A stretch of DNA of 64,000 nt from an uncultured Pelagibacteraceae bacterium (GTDB lineage: Bacteria > Pseudomonadota > Alphaproteobacteria > Pelagibacterales > Pelagibacteraceae), in contig CABXUA010000003.1 in assembly GCA_902515355.1 (NCBI GenBank), positions 1 through 64,000 of the forward strand, written 5' to 3'. The notes beneath the pieces are model-generated. The model made no database searches and was not told the origin of the DNA. It saw only the letters and a program-made list of their open reading frames with translations. Position numbers and translations under genes: made by a program. Each line of letters opens with the position of its first letter. Within the stretch, counting starts at the first letter, position 1. This document shows positions 28,870-40,003 of the stretch, one piece after another.

Positions 28870-30781
28870 TATTCATCTTTTAGACGGAAAAAAAATCCCA
28901 TTCAAAAATTCAATTGATGGTTTTGAGTTATCAAAAAAAATAAGCAAATCACTTGAAAAAGAAGCTTTGATAATGGAGGTAGATGGAGAATTAAAGGATT
29001 TAAGTTATAAAATTTTAAAAGACTCCAAGGTAAAAATTGTGACTTCAAAAGACAAAGAGGGTTTAGACGTATTAAGACATGACGCTGCTCATATAATGGC
29101 AATGTCAGTCCAAGAACTTTTTCCCAGCACTCAAGTGACTATTGGTCCAGTTATTGAGAATGGTTTTTATTATGACTTTGCAAGAAAAGAGCCGTTTACC
29201 AAAGATGATTTGCAAAAAATAGAAAAAAAAATGTCTGAAATTATAGATAGAGATGTAAAAACAAGAAGAGAAGTTTGGAAAAGAGATAAAGCCGTTGCTC
29301 ATTTTAAGAAGATAGGAGAAAAATACAAAGCTGAGATAATAGAAAGTATCCCTGCTAATGAAGAACTTTCAATTTATCATCATGGGGATACTTGGCATGA
29401 TTTATGCAGGGGGCCACATTTAGCATCTTCTAGTAAAATAGGGAAAGCTTTCAAACTGACAAAAGTATCAGGAGCTTATTGGCGAGGAGACTCGAATAAT
29501 GAAATGTTACAAAGAATATACGGGACATGTTGGAGTTCAAAAAAGGAATTAGAAGATTATCTACTCAGATTAGAGGAAGCTGAAAAAAGAGATCATAGGA
29601 AGCTGGGAAAAGAAATGGATCTTTTTCATTTTAGAGAAGAGAGCCCAGGAGCAGTTTTTTGGCACGAGAAAGGCTGGATCTTATTTCAAAGATTAATTGA
29701 GTATATGAGGTTAAAACAAAGACTGGCAGGTTATAAGGAAATTAATACTCCTGAAATTTTAGATAAATCATTATGGGAAAAATCGGGGCACTGGGAAAAA
29801 TTTGGAGAAAATATGTATACATCAGAAACTCCAGATGAAAAAACTTTTGCTATAAAACCTATGAACTGTCCAGGCTGTGTCCAAGTTTTTAATCAGGGAT
29901 TAAAAAGTTATAGAGACCTTCCGCTTAAATTATCAGAGTTTGGTAAGGTACATAGATATGAAGCATCTGGTGCTTTACATGGACTATTGAGAGTGAGAGC
30001 CTTTACTCAGGACGATGCCCATATTTTTTGTACTGAGGAACAAATAACTGAGCAGTGTTTAAGTATTACAAATTTAATTTTAGAAATTTATAAAGATTTA
30101 GGCTTTAAAAATGTTTTACTTCAATTTTCTGACCGTCCAGAAAAAAGAGTAGGAGATAACAAAATTTGGGATAAATCAGAGGCAGCTCTTCTAACAGCAA
30201 TAAAGAAATCGAAATTGAAATATGAAATTAATAAAGGAGAAGGTGCTTTTTATGGTCCAAAAATTGATTTTGTCCTAAGAGATGCTATCGGTCGAGATTG
30301 GCAGTGTGGTACTTTGCAGGTAGATCTAAATCTTCCAGGAAGATTAGGAGCAAGCTACGTAGAAAAAGATGGTTCTAAAAAAATACCGGTAATGTTGCAT
30401 AGAGCTTTGTTTGGTTCTTTAGAGAGGTTTATAGGAATTTTAATTGAACACTATGCAGGAAAATTACCACTTTGGCTTTCTCCTTTACAAGTAATGGTAT
30501 TACCCATCTCTGAAGACAATAATAATTACGCAAAAAAGGTATTTGAAGAACTTTTTAAAGAAGGTATAAAATGTGAAGTGGATTTAAAAAACCAAAAAAT
30601 TAATTATAAAATAAGAGAACATTCTTTAGCAAAAGTTCCTATACTTTTAATATGTGGTAAAAAAGAAGCTACAGATAATTCTGTAACTGTCAGAAAACTA
30701 GGTTCTGAAAAACAAGAAACTATGAAATCATCTCAATTTCTCAAAGAAATTTTAAACTCAAATAGACTTCCTTTAAAATAA
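28862..30781 (+). CDS. thrS: threonyl-tRNA synthetase
   Basis: 639 aa; TGS domain, DAAHIMAMSVQELFP editing region, class II core (KPMNCPGCVQVF, HRYEASGALHGLLRVRAFTQDDAHIFC). Confidence 0.96.
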   Translation: MPNIHLLDGKKIPFKNSIDGFELSKKISKSLEKEALIMEVDGELKDLSYKILKDSKVKIVTSKDKEGLDVLRHDAAHIMAMSVQELFPSTQVTIGPVIENGFYYDFARKEPFTKDDLQKIEKKMSEIIDRDVKTRREVWKRDKAVAHFKKIGEKYKAEIIESIPANEELSIYHHGDTWHDLCRGPHLASSSKIGKAFKLTKVSGAYWRGDSNNEMLQRIYGTCWSSKKELEDYLLRLEEAEKRDHRKLGKEMDLFHFREESPGAVFWHEKGWILFQRLIEYMRLKQRLAGYKEINTPEILDKSLWEKSGHWEKFGENMYTSETPDEKTFAIKPMNCPGCVQVFNQGLKSYRDLPLKLSEFGKVHRYEASGALHGLLRVRAFTQDDAHIFCTEEQITEQCLSITNLILEIYKDLGFKNVLLQFSDRPEKRVGDNKIWDKSEAALLTAIKKSKLKYEINKGEGAFYGPKIDFVLRDAIGRDWQCGTLQVDLNLPGRLGASYVEKDGSKKIPVMLHRALFGSLERFIGILIEHYAGKLPLWLSPLQVMVLPISEDNNNYAKKVFEELFKEGIKCEVDLKNQKINYKIREHSLAKVPILLICGKKEATDNSVTVRKLGSEKQETMKSSQFLKEILNSNRLPLK

Positions 30782-31327
30782 GTGGCTAATATAAAACAAA
30801 ATTATTTTCAACGAAGAAGTAAACCACAAGGCCCAAGAGCTAATGAGAGAATTAGATCTTTAGATGTTCAAGTAATTTCTAGCGATGGAAATAATCTTGG
30901 AACTTTACCTTTAAAGAAAGCTATAGAGATAGCAAAAGAAGAAGGCCTAGATTTAATAGAAATATCTCCTAATGCAAATCCACCTGTCTGTAAAATTATG
31001 GATATGGGAAAATATAAATATGATTTACAAAAAAAAGCTAATAATGCAAAAAAAAAACAAAAAACTGTTTCTTTAAAAGAATTAAAGTTGAGACCAGGAA
31101 CTGAAATACATGATTATAATTTTAAATTAAAAAATGCAAAAAAATTTCTTACAAAGGGAGATAAAGTAAAATTTACAGTAAGGTTTAAAGGTAGAGAAAT
31201 GCAACATATTGAGTTAGGTAAAAATTTGATGAATAGAATTATAGAAGACACAAAAGATATTGGAAAAGTTGAGACGAACCCAAAATTTGAGGGTAAACAA
31301 ATGATTATGATCATTCAGCCTATTTAA
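30782..31327 (+). CDS. infC: translation initiation factor IF-3 (GTG start)
   Basis: EGLDLIEISPNANPPVCKIMDMGKYKYD and VKFTVRFKGREM; GTG directly follows the thrS TAA. Confidence 0.94.
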   Translation: MANIKQNYFQRRSKPQGPRANERIRSLDVQVISSDGNNLGTLPLKKAIEIAKEEGLDLIEISPNANPPVCKIMDMGKYKYDLQKKANNAKKKQKTVSLKELKLRPGTEIHDYNFKLKNAKKFLTKGDKVKFTVRFKGREMQHIELGKNLMNRIIEDTKDIGKVETNPKFEGKQMIMIIQPI

Positions 31328-31384
31328 TAAAAGATAATATCATCTTGTAAAGATTATTTATTCTCTGTATAAAGCCGGGTAATT

Positions 31385-31591
31385 ATGCCAAAATTAAAAA
31401 CTAAAAGTTCAGCAAAAAAAAGATTTAGGTTTACTGCTTCAGGTAAAGTAAAAATGCCTCAAGCAGGTAAAAGACATGGAATGATTAAAAGAACAAATTC
31501 ACAAATAAGAAAACAAAGGGGCACTACTATAATGTCTAAACAAGACTCCAAAATTGTTAAGTCTTATATGCCTTATAATTTAAGAGGATAA
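31385..31591 (+). CDS. rpmI: 50S ribosomal protein L35
   Basis: [23 protein letters not shown]; position between infC and rplT. Confidence 0.96.
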   Translation: MPKLKTKSSAKKRFRFTASGKVKMPQAGKRHGMIKRTNSQIRKQRGTTIMSKQDSKIVKSYMPYNLRG

Positions 31592-31592
31592 A

Positions 31593-31949
31593 ATGGCAAG
31601 AACTAAACGAGGCGTTATCACCAAATCAAAACATAAAAAAGTTCTAAAGCTCGTAAAAGGTCAGTATGGCAGAAGAAAAAACACAATTCGGGTTGCTCGC
31701 CAAGCCATGGAAAAAGCTATGCAATATGCTTATAGAGATAGAAGAGCAAAAAAAAGAGATTTTAGATCCCTATGGATACAAAGAATCAATGCTGGTGTTA
31801 GGAGCGAGGGTCTAACTTACTCTAAATTTATAAATGGCCTAAATAAGTCAAATATTAAACTTGATAGAAAAGTATTAGCAGAATTAGCCTATAATAATCC
31901 CGAAGTATTCAGATCCATTGTTAAAAAAGTTCAGTTATCAATAAAATAA
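31593..31949 (+). CDS. rplT: 50S ribosomal protein L20
   Basis: [38 protein letters not shown]. Confidence 0.97.
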   Translation: MARTKRGVITKSKHKKVLKLVKGQYGRRKNTIRVARQAMEKAMQYAYRDRRAKKRDFRSLWIQRINAGVRSEGLTYSKFINGLNKSNIKLDRKVLAELAYNNPEVFRSIVKKVQLSIK

Positions 31950-31990
31950 ACTTGTTTTTTCTTTTACAAAGTTAGAGTAAAAACTAACTG

Positions 31991-33046
31991 ATGGCACATT
32001 TAGATGAATTAATCCAAAAAGTATCAAATGCTAAAGATAAACTAAGTCTGCAAAATTTAAAATCTGAGCTTTTGGGTAAAAATAGTCAAATTAATCAAGA
32101 GTTTAAAAAACTTGGATCTTTACCAGAAGAAGATAGAAAAGCAAAAGCTTCAGATTTAAATAATCAGAAACAAAGAATTAATGAAGCTATTGAAAATAAG
32201 TTTAAAGAATTAGAGAAATTTGAAATTAATCAAAAACTACAAAAAGAAAAAGTAGACGTAACTTTACCAGCTAGAGAAAGACCTAATGGAAAGATACATC
32301 CTGTCTCTCAGGTTATTGATGAAATTTCCTCTATATTCTCCGAGGTAGGCTTCTCAGTAGCAGAAGGACCTGACGTAGAAACTGAATACAATAATTTTAC
32401 CGCTTTAAATACTCCTGAGAATCATCCTGCTAGAGATATGCATGATACTTTTTACCTAGATGAAAATAAAAAAATATTACTAAGAACTCATACCTCACCT
32501 GTTCAAATAAGGACTATGTTAAGCGGTAAACCTCCATTTAAAATTATTGTTCCAGGAAGAACTTATCGTTGTGACAGTGACCAAACTCATGCACCTATGT
32601 TTCATCAATTGGAGGGGTTGCACATTGATAAAGAAATTAATATGGGTCATTTAAAAGGATGTCTCGATTATTTTATAAAAGAATTTTTTGAAGTTAAAAA
32701 AATACAAATGAGATTTAGACCGAGCCACTTTCCGTTTACGGAACCTTCAGCTGAAGTAGATATTGGTTATAGAATGGAAAATGGTAGAATTATAGTTGGC
32801 GAAGGTAACAAGTGGTTAGAAATATTGGGCTGTGGAATGGTTCACCCAAACGTTTTAAAAAATGCAAAAGTTGATATAAAGAAATACCAAGGATACGCAT
32901 TTGGAATGGGAATAGATAGACTTGCTATGTTAAAATATGGAATAAATGATCTTAGATCCTTCTTTGAGGCAGACTACAGATGGTTAAATTATTTTGGTTT
33001 TGACCCTTTAGATGTTCCAACAAATTATAGAGGATTAAGCAGATGA
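31991..33046 (+). CDS. pheS: phenylalanyl-tRNA synthetase alpha subunit
   Basis: [44 protein letters not shown]. Confidence 0.96.
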   Translation: MAHLDELIQKVSNAKDKLSLQNLKSELLGKNSQINQEFKKLGSLPEEDRKAKASDLNNQKQRINEAIENKFKELEKFEINQKLQKEKVDVTLPARERPNGKIHPVSQVIDEISSIFSEVGFSVAEGPDVETEYNNFTALNTPENHPARDMHDTFYLDENKKILLRTHTSPVQIRTMLSGKPPFKIIVPGRTYRCDSDQTHAPMFHQLEGLHIDKEINMGHLKGCLDYFIKEFFEVKKIQMRFRPSHFPFTEPSAEVDIGYRMENGRIIVGEGNKWLEILGCGMVHPNVLKNAKVDIKKYQGYAFGMGIDRLAMLKYGINDLRSFFEADYRWLNYFGFDPLDVPTNYRGLSR

Positions 33047-35445
33047 TCATCACGCTATCTTGGTTGAAAGATCATTTGAGTAGCAAAGTAAATTTAAGCA
33101 AGATAATTAATAAACTTACGGACATAGGTCTTGAAGTAGAGGGCATAAAAGATAGTCAAGGAGAACTATCTGATTTTAAAATCGCAAAAGTTTTAAAAGC
33201 ATCAAAACATCCAAATGCCGATAAATTAAAACTTTGCGATGTTAGTTTAGGAGAAGGAAAAATAATTAAAGTTATTTGTGGCGCCTCAAATGCAAGAGAA
33301 GGATTAATTAGCGTATATGCTCCTCCTGGCTCTGTAATTCCAAAAACCAAAATGAAATTAAAAATAGCCAAGATAAGAGGAATAGAGTCACACGGTATGC
33401 TTTGTTCTGAAAGTGAGCTAGGCATCTCAAATGAAAGCGAGGGAATCATTGAAATAAAAAGTGGTGAAAAAGATATTGGAAAAAACTTTTTTAAAAGCAA
33501 ATCAGAAAAATCAATCGATATATCAATTACACCTAATAGACCAGATTGTTTAGGAGTTAGAGGAATAGCAAGAGATTTAGCTTCAGCGGGTTTGGGCAAA
33601 CTTTCGAGTTTAAAAAAAACAAAGATTAAACAAAGTTTTTCTCAACCTTTAAAAATTTCCATTACAAAAGAAAAAAATCAAGGATGTTTATCATTTGGCA
33701 CATGTTATATAAAAAATATCAAAAATACAGAAAGCCCAGAATGGTTAAAGAAAAAAATAATTTCCTTAGGTTTAAAACCAATTTCTGCAGTAGTTGATAT
33801 CACAAATTATGTAATGTTTGATCTAAATAGACCGCTACACGCCTATGATGCTGATAAAATAGATGAAGAAATTATTATTAGAAATTCAAAACCTGGCGAA
33901 ACTTTTGAGGCTTTGGACGGGAAGAATTATAAACTAAAAAATAACATGTGTGTAATTTCGGATAAATCTGGCCCCCTTGGTCTTGGAGGAATAATTGGGG
34001 GTACACGTTCTGGAACTGAATTTGAGACAAAAAATATACTTTTAGAATCAGCATATTTTCACCCAACTTCTGTGAGAAAAACTGGAAGCATTTTAGCAAT
34101 AGACACCGATGCAAAGTATAGATTTGAAAGAGGTATAGATCCAAACTCAGTTAAGGAAGGTCTTGAGTTTGCAACTAGTTTAATTCTCAAAATTTGCGGA
34201 GGGGAGGCAAGCAAATTTTCATTTACTGGCAAATCTCAGATAAAAAGCAAGGTCATTGAATTAGACAATAACAAGTTTAAAAAAATAATAGGAATTTCAA
34301 TAACATCTAATGAAACCAAAAAAATACTAAATTCATTAGGATTTAAAACAAAAAATTCTAAAAATTATCTTAAAATTGAAATTCCGACTTGGAGACCAGA
34401 TATTCTTGAGGATATAGATATTATTGAAGAGCTAATAAGAATAAAAGGCTTTGATAAAATTTCATTGGTTCATCCAGAAAGAACCAGATCTAAAGATACT
34501 CTTAGCTTTAAACAAAAATTATTTCATTTGTCTCAAAGAGCAGTCGCAAATAAAGGATACTTAGAAGCCGTGACCTGGTCATTTACCGATTCTAGTATTG
34601 ATAAGTTTTTTTCTCAGGGAGAAAAAGAAATAAAAATAGCCAACCCTATCTCAACTGATCTTGATGTATTGAGAAGATCAATATTTTCAAATTTAATTAT
34701 ATATTTGAAAAAAAATCAGGACAGAGGTTATCTTGATCTTTCTTTATTTGAAATTGGGCCAATTTTCTTTGGAAACAAACCTGGAGAACAACAAATTATT
34801 TTAGGTGGCTTAAAATCAGGAGCTCTTAACAGAAAAAGTTGGGACTCGAAAGCTAGAAATATAGATGTATTTGATGTTAAAGCGGACACAATTAAAACTC
34901 TATCAGAACTTGGAATTATGGAAGAGGACATGCATGTTGTCAACAATGCACAAGATTATTATAATCCAGGTAAATCTGGCTCTGTGACTTTAAAATCTAA
35001 AAATGGTCTTAAGCTGGCTTCTTTTGGAGAAATTCATCCTGCAATAATATCTAATTTAGACCTAAAAGAAAAAAATGTTTATGGATTTGAAATATTTTTA
35101 AAAAATATACCAACACCTCAAAAGAAAAACAGACTCGCTAAAAAGAATTACTCTGTTTCTGAATTTCAAAAATCTGAAAGAGATTTTGCTTTTGTAATAG
35201 ATATTAATTATAAAGCTGGAGAAATAGAAAAAATAATTGCTGAAGTTGATCAAAACTTAATTAAAAAAGTTTTGATATTTGATGTGTTCGAAGGCGGTAG
35301 TATGCCTGAAGGAAAAAAGTCTATTGCGGTAAATGTAACAATTCAATCTATGGATAAAACACTTTCAGAAAAAGATATTAGTGAAGTAAGTAAAAAAATA
35401 ACTAATACTGTTAAAGAGAAAACAGGCGCTACACTTAGATCATAA
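33043..35445 (+). CDS. pheT: phenylalanyl-tRNA synthetase beta subunit
   Basis: 800 aa; tRNA-binding domain, B3/4 and B5 domains, C-terminal anticodon-binding domain. Confidence 0.95.
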   Translation: MIITLSWLKDHLSSKVNLSKIINKLTDIGLEVEGIKDSQGELSDFKIAKVLKASKHPNADKLKLCDVSLGEGKIIKVICGASNAREGLISVYAPPGSVIPKTKMKLKIAKIRGIESHGMLCSESELGISNESEGIIEIKSGEKDIGKNFFKSKSEKSIDISITPNRPDCLGVRGIARDLASAGLGKLSSLKKTKIKQSFSQPLKISITKEKNQGCLSFGTCYIKNIKNTESPEWLKKKIISLGLKPISAVVDITNYVMFDLNRPLHAYDADKIDEEIIIRNSKPGETFEALDGKNYKLKNNMCVISDKSGPLGLGGIIGGTRSGTEFETKNILLESAYFHPTSVRKTGSILAIDTDAKYRFERGIDPNSVKEGLEFATSLILKICGGEASKFSFTGKSQIKSKVIELDNNKFKKIIGISITSNETKKILNSLGFKTKNSKNYLKIEIPTWRPDILEDIDIIEELIRIKGFDKISLVHPERTRSKDTLSFKQKLFHLSQRAVANKGYLEAVTWSFTDSSIDKFFSQGEKEIKIANPISTDLDVLRRSIFSNLIIYLKKNQDRGYLDLSLFEIGPIFFGNKPGEQQIILGGLKSGALNRKSWDSKARNIDVFDVKADTIKTLSELGIMEEDMHVVNNAQDYYNPGKSGSVTLKSKNGLKLASFGEIHPAIISNLDLKEKNVYGFEIFLKNIPTPQKKNRLAKKNYSVSEFQKSERDFAFVIDINYKAGEIEKIIAEVDQNLIKKVLIFDVFEGGSMPEGKKSIAVNVTIQSMDKTLSEKDISEVSKKITNTVKEKTGATLRS

Positions 35446-37253
35446 TGTCAGATATTAAGCAGATACGTAACTTTTCTATAATTGCGCATATTGATCACGG
35501 AAAATCGACAATAGCTGATCGAATAATCTCTAAATGCGGAGGTTTGACTGACCGTGAAATGAAAGCGCAGGTGCTTGATTCTATGGAAATAGAAAGAGAA
35601 AGAGGAATAACAATAAAAGCTCAAACTGTAAGACTTAAATATAAAGCAAAAGATGGAAAAGATTATATTTTAAATATTATTGACACACCTGGTCATGTTG
35701 ATTTTAGTTATGAAGTTAGCAGATCGCTCTATGCTTGTGAGGGTTCACTTTTGATTGTCGACAGCACTCAAGGCGTAGAAGCTCAAACTTTAGCAAATGT
35801 TTATCAGGCTTTAGATATCAATCACGAAATAATTCCTATCTTAAACAAAATAGATCTCCCCGCTTCAGATACTGAAAAAACAAAAAAAGAAATAGAAGAT
35901 GTCATAGGAATCGAAACTTCAAATGCTATTAGCTGTTCTGGAAAAACTGGTGAAGGCATCGAAGATATATTAGAGTCAATTGTTAAAATTCTCCCTCCTC
36001 CCAAAGGAAAACAGGTTGACAAATTAAAATCATTATTGGTCGATAGTTGGTACGATAGCTATCTTGGAGTTGTTATTTTAGTTAGAGTTATAGATGGTCA
36101 GATTAAAAAAAATATGAAGATAAAACTTATGTCTAATAATCAGGAACATATAATTGAAAAGGTTGGAGTTTTTACTCCTAAACCAAAAGACATAGAGGAG
36201 CTAAATTCTGGAGAAATTGGTTTTATAATTACAGGTATTAAAAGTCTTTCAGAAACTAAAGTAGGTGATACTATTTGTGATGCCCATAATAAAATTGAAT
36301 TTCCTTTACCTGGATTTAAACCGAGTAAGCCCGTAGTTTTTTGTGGACTTTTTCCAGTCGATAGCTCTGAGTATCAAAAACTAAAGGACGGATTAGCAAA
36401 ACTAAAATTAAATGATTCAAGTTTTTCTTATGAAGGAGAATCTTCTAGCGCTTTAGGATTAGGTTTTAGATGTGGATTTTTGGGTTTATTGCATTTAGAG
36501 ATTATTACTCAAAGGTTAGAAAGAGAGTTTGACATCAATTTAATCACCACAACACCAGGTGTAATTTATAAGGTTCAAAAAATAAATGGTGAAATAATAA
36601 ATTTACAAAACCCTTCTAGCATGCCTGATCCAAGTCAGATTAAAATAATTGAAGAGCCTTGGATTAAAGCTACTATAATTACCCCAGATAAGTATTTAGG
36701 TTCTATAATAAAAATTTGTCAGGATAAAAGAGGTATACAAAAAAATTTAACTTACTCTGGTAATCGAGCTGTTTTATCCTATGAACTTCCTCTTAATGAA
36801 GTTGTGTTTGATTTTTATGATAGATTAAAATCTGTCTCAAGTGGATACGCAAGTTTTGATTATGAAATCACCGACTACAAAGAAGGAAATCTAGTAAAAC
36901 TTGGAGTGCTAGTGAATGGAGAGCCAGTTGATGCATTAGCCACGATTATTCATAAAGAATTTGCCCAAAAAACTGGAAGACAAATATGTGAAAAATTGAA
37001 AGATTTAATACCGAGGCATAATTTTATGATACCCATCCAAGCAGCTATCGGAGGAAAAATAATTGCCAGAGAAAGTATAAAAGGTTTTAAAAAAGATGTG
37101 CTCACAAAGATACATGGAGGTGGAGCGATGGATAGAAAAAGAAAGTTACTTGAAAAACAAAAAAAGGGAAAAGCAAGAGCCAAACAATTTGGTAAGGTAG
37201 AAATTCCCCAAGAAGCTTTTATTGGCGTCCTTAAAATTAATAAAGAGAATTGA
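35445..37253 (+). CDS. lepA: elongation factor 4 (LepA)
   Basis: [43 protein letters not shown], LepA C-terminal domain ([26 protein letters not shown]). Confidence 0.96.
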   Translation: MSDIKQIRNFSIIAHIDHGKSTIADRIISKCGGLTDREMKAQVLDSMEIERERGITIKAQTVRLKYKAKDGKDYILNIIDTPGHVDFSYEVSRSLYACEGSLLIVDSTQGVEAQTLANVYQALDINHEIIPILNKIDLPASDTEKTKKEIEDVIGIETSNAISCSGKTGEGIEDILESIVKILPPPKGKQVDKLKSLLVDSWYDSYLGVVILVRVIDGQIKKNMKIKLMSNNQEHIIEKVGVFTPKPKDIEELNSGEIGFIITGIKSLSETKVGDTICDAHNKIEFPLPGFKPSKPVVFCGLFPVDSSEYQKLKDGLAKLKLNDSSFSYEGESSSALGLGFRCGFLGLLHLEIITQRLEREFDINLITTTPGVIYKVQKINGEIINLQNPSSMPDPSQIKIIEEPWIKATIITPDKYLGSIIKICQDKRGIQKNLTYSGNRAVLSYELPLNEVVFDFYDRLKSVSSGYASFDYEITDYKEGNLVKLGVLVNGEPVDALATIIHKEFAQKTGRQICEKLKDLIPRHNFMIPIQAAIGGKIIARESIKGFKKDVLTKIHGGGAMDRKRKLLEKQKKGKARAKQFGKVEIPQEAFIGVLKINKEN

Positions 37254-38263
37254 TGAAAAAACTTTTTATAATTACAAATGAAAGTATTTTTAATTATGAA
37301 GGACAATTTTTTTGTGACAATATTGACGTGAAATCTACACCTGAAGGTCTTAAAAATATTTTTGATATAAATATTATTGCAAGAAAATCAAAAAAAGTTC
37401 GATCACATAAAATTAATGTAAAAAATGTAAAAACTTATGGAAATATAGTTTCTTTTTTACTTTGCATTTTTCGGACAGCAAAAAATGATAATTGTAAATA
37501 TCTGGTCATATCTATTACACCATTTACTACTCTTGCCTGTATCGTTTTAAAATTTTTGAGAAAAAAACCTCACGTTTATTTAAGGAGTGATGGCTATGGA
37601 GAATATAAATCTATAATAGGTTTTTTTGGACCGCCTATTTATCATATTATGTTTTTTATAGTCAGCAAAATATCTAATTTAGTAAGTTGTAGAGAACATA
37701 TTTTAAGAGGAAGAAAAGGAAATGTAGTTGAACCTTCTCAAATCACAAATAAATGGGTATCCGATCATAAATCGATTGAACTTGAAAAAATAAGAATATT
37801 ATATGTTGGCAGAATAAGAGTTGAGAAAGGAATATTTTCCTTATTAAAAATTTTAAAAAAATTAGATAAAAATATATCTTTATCTATAGTCGGCGCAGAA
37901 AAAATTTCAAATAAAACAATCATTCAAAAAAATGTTAATGTTTACGAGATAGAGACAAACGAAGATAATCTTATTAAGTTTTATGATGATCATAATATTT
38001 TTGTTTTACCTTCATACACTGAGGGTCATCCTATGGTTTTGCTAGAGGCTTTGGCGCGGAGAAGACCAGTTATTATTTTTAATGAAATCCAACATGTAAT
38101 CGGTAATAAAAAAGGAATTTTTGTCTCTGAAAGAAATCACAAAAGTTTTTTCGATACACTAAATCATATTATAAATAATTATAAAAAAATTCAAAAAGAA
38201 ATGGAGAAAAATAAATTACCAACAAACAAGGAGTACTTAGACAAATTTGCTAAATTAATTTAA
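37250..38263 (+). CDS. family 4 glycosyltransferase
   Basis: [22 protein letters not shown] and [25 protein letters not shown]; 4-bp overlap with lepA. Confidence 0.82.
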   Translation: MMKKLFIITNESIFNYEGQFFCDNIDVKSTPEGLKNIFDINIIARKSKKVRSHKINVKNVKTYGNIVSFLLCIFRTAKNDNCKYLVISITPFTTLACIVLKFLRKKPHVYLRSDGYGEYKSIIGFFGPPIYHIMFFIVSKISNLVSCREHILRGRKGNVVEPSQITNKWVSDHKSIELEKIRILYVGRIRVEKGIFSLLKILKKLDKNISLSIVGAEKISNKTIIQKNVNVYEIETNEDNLIKFYDDHNIFVLPSYTEGHPMVLLEALARRRPVIIFNEIQHVIGNKKGIFVSERNHKSFFDTLNHIINNYKKIQKEMEKNKLPTNKEYLDKFAKLI

Positions 38264-38269
38264 AGCGGA

Positions 38270-39022
38270 TTAGCGTTTTACTAATTTATCCACTAAAAAT
38301 AAGTACAGCTTATAAGGCAAAATTCTCAAAAATTTTAAAGTTAAAGTAAGCCCCATTGGGAAGTGAATTTCAAATGAATTGCTTTTGACCAAACCATTAA
38401 AAATTTTTTCTGCAGCATATTCAGGAGTTTTTAAGAATGGCATTGAAAACTCATTTTTGTCGGTTAAAGGAGTTTTTATAAAACCAGGTGATACAATTGA
38501 GACTCTCACTCCGAATTTTTTGAAATCAAAATAAATACTTTCACTAAAATTAGTTAAAGCAGCTTTTGAAGGTCCGTATCCGCTTGAATTAGGAAGTCCT
38601 CTATAACCTGCTATGGAAGAAACGATTGAAATATGCCCAGATTTTTTATTTTTAAAGTAATCTTCTACAGCCTTAACACAATCAATCACGCCTAAAAAAT
38701 TTACATTTATTACATTTTTTATTTTATGAGGATCTATACTTTTTTCGTCTTTTGGCTCATATGTGCCACTTGAAAACAAACATACATCCAAGCCACCAAA
38801 TTCATTTAAAATATTTTTAAATACATTAGTTATCTGAGTTTGATCAGTCACATCTAAAGGGAATGATGTAATATTTTGATTTTTAGCTAACTCATCTAGC
38901 AATTCTTTCCTTCTAGCTGATACAGCAACTTTCCAACCTTCGCTTGCAAATTTCTCAGCAACAGCTTTTCCTATTCCGCTAGAAGCACCAGTAATCCAAA
39001 TTTTTTTCTGATTTTCTTTCAT
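38270..39022 (-). CDS. short-chain dehydrogenase/reductase
   Basis: WITGASSGIGKAVAEKFA; SSIAGYRGLPNSSGYGPSKAA catalytic motif. Confidence 0.88.
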   Translation of the reverse strand: MKENQKKIWITGASSGIGKAVAEKFASEGWKVAVSARRKELLDELAKNQNITSFPLDVTDQTQITNVFKNILNEFGGLDVCLFSSGTYEPKDEKSIDPHKIKNVINVNFLGVIDCVKAVEDYFKNKKSGHISIVSSIAGYRGLPNSSGYGPSKAALTNFSESIYFDFKKFGVRVSIVSPGFIKTPLTDKNEFSMPFLKTPEYAAEKIFNGLVKSNSFEIHFPMGLTLTLKFLRILPYKLYLFLVDKLVKR

Positions 39023-39058
39023 AATTTATTTATATACTAATATTCTCAAATAAAAATA

Positions 39059-39148
39059 GGAGAGGTGGCCGAGTGGTTGAAGGCGCACGCTTGGAAAGCG
39101 TGTAAACGGGAAACCGTTTCGAGGGTTCGAATCCCTCTCTCTCCGCCA
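39059..39148 (+). tRNA. tRNA-Ser (GGA)
   Basis: GGAGAGG/TCTCTCC acceptor, anticodon loop CTTGGAAAG, long variable arm (GTAAACGGGAAACCGTTTC), CCA end. Confidence 0.94.
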
Positions 39149-39187
39149 TTTTCTTGTCGTTGATATCCACACACAACTCAAAAGAGT

Positions 39188-39252
39188 CTTAAATTTAAAT
39201 CTCGAATCAATTAAACTAAATTTAAGGGCAGTGGAGGGAGACTGAAGCTGCC
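39188..39252 (+). other. structured intergenic segment: two inverted repeats (possible terminator or small RNA)
   Basis: CTTAAATTTA (39188-39197)/TAAATTTAAG (39217-39226), then AAGGGCAG (39224-39231)/CTGCCTTT (39248-39255 with one G-T pair); arms overlap. Confidence 0.35.
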
Positions 39253-39260
39253 TTTGCCTT

Positions 39261-40001
39261 TTATATCCTTTTAATTCCAATTACTTTCAATTTAGCAGTT
39301 TTTTCTATTTTTTTTATTGTTTGATTAATACTCATAATTACTGTTTTTTTCATAGGACCGTAAGCATGAATAAGTTTTTTATTTGAAAGAGCTACTGCAA
39401 CATGACCTTTCCAATAAATAATATCATTTTTTCTAATATTTTTTAAATTAACATTTTTCTTTAAATATTTTGCCTGATCCTTTGCATCCCTAGGACAGTA
39501 TTTATTATTAAAATTAAAAAAAAGCTGTATTAAGGCTGAACAATCAAGGCCTTTAAATGTTTTTCCTCCCCATTTGTATCTAACATTTTTAAAAATTTTT
39601 ATATTAGAGAATATGTCTTTGTTTTTAAATTTAATTGGTTTTAAGTCTTTTAAATTTATCCACTTATTATCAAACTTTATAAAACCATTTATTTTTTTTT
39701 CTGATTTTATCTTTGCTCCAAATGTCAATTTTCCAGATAAATATCTGAAATTAGGTTTTTTATATGTTTTGGCAAAAATCACTGAGACCTTATGTGATGG
39801 CTTTTTGTAATAATGATAATTTCTTTTTTTAATAAAGCCTACATAACCATCTTCTTTGATTTTAATTTTAAACCAACTATTCCTCTTTTTTTTTATTGAA
39901 AATGCATCTCCATATATCATTTGGGTAGTCACTTCAGATTTAGTTGACATTTTCTTATAAAGATTCACTTCTGAAAAATTATTTAAGTAAAATTTACTCA
40001 T
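39261..40001 (-). CDS. NlpC/P60 family cysteine peptidase with SH3-like N-terminal region
   Basis: YKWGGKTFKGLDCSALIQLFF catalytic Cys motif, GHVAVAL catalytic His; no obvious signal peptide. Confidence 0.8.
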   Translation of the reverse strand: MSKFYLNNFSEVNLYKKMSTKSEVTTQMIYGDAFSIKKKRNSWFKIKIKEDGYVGFIKKRNYHYYKKPSHKVSVIFAKTYKKPNFRYLSGKLTFGAKIKSEKKINGFIKFDNKWINLKDLKPIKFKNKDIFSNIKIFKNVRYKWGGKTFKGLDCSALIQLFFNFNNKYCPRDAKDQAKYLKKNVNLKNIRKNDIIYWKGHVAVALSNKKLIHAYGPMKKTVIMSINQTIKKIEKTAKLKVIGIKRI

Positions 40002-40003
40002 AA

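Noticed and set aside
33156-33599. 147-aa antisense ORF inside pheT
   Set aside because: Antisense shadow ORF; Ser/Leu/Phe/Pro-rich, as expected from the complement of AT-rich coding sequence.
39026-39280. 84-aa minus-strand ORF across tRNA-Ser
   Set aside because: It reads through the tRNA antisense ([29 protein letters not shown] is a typical tRNA-derived spurious translation).
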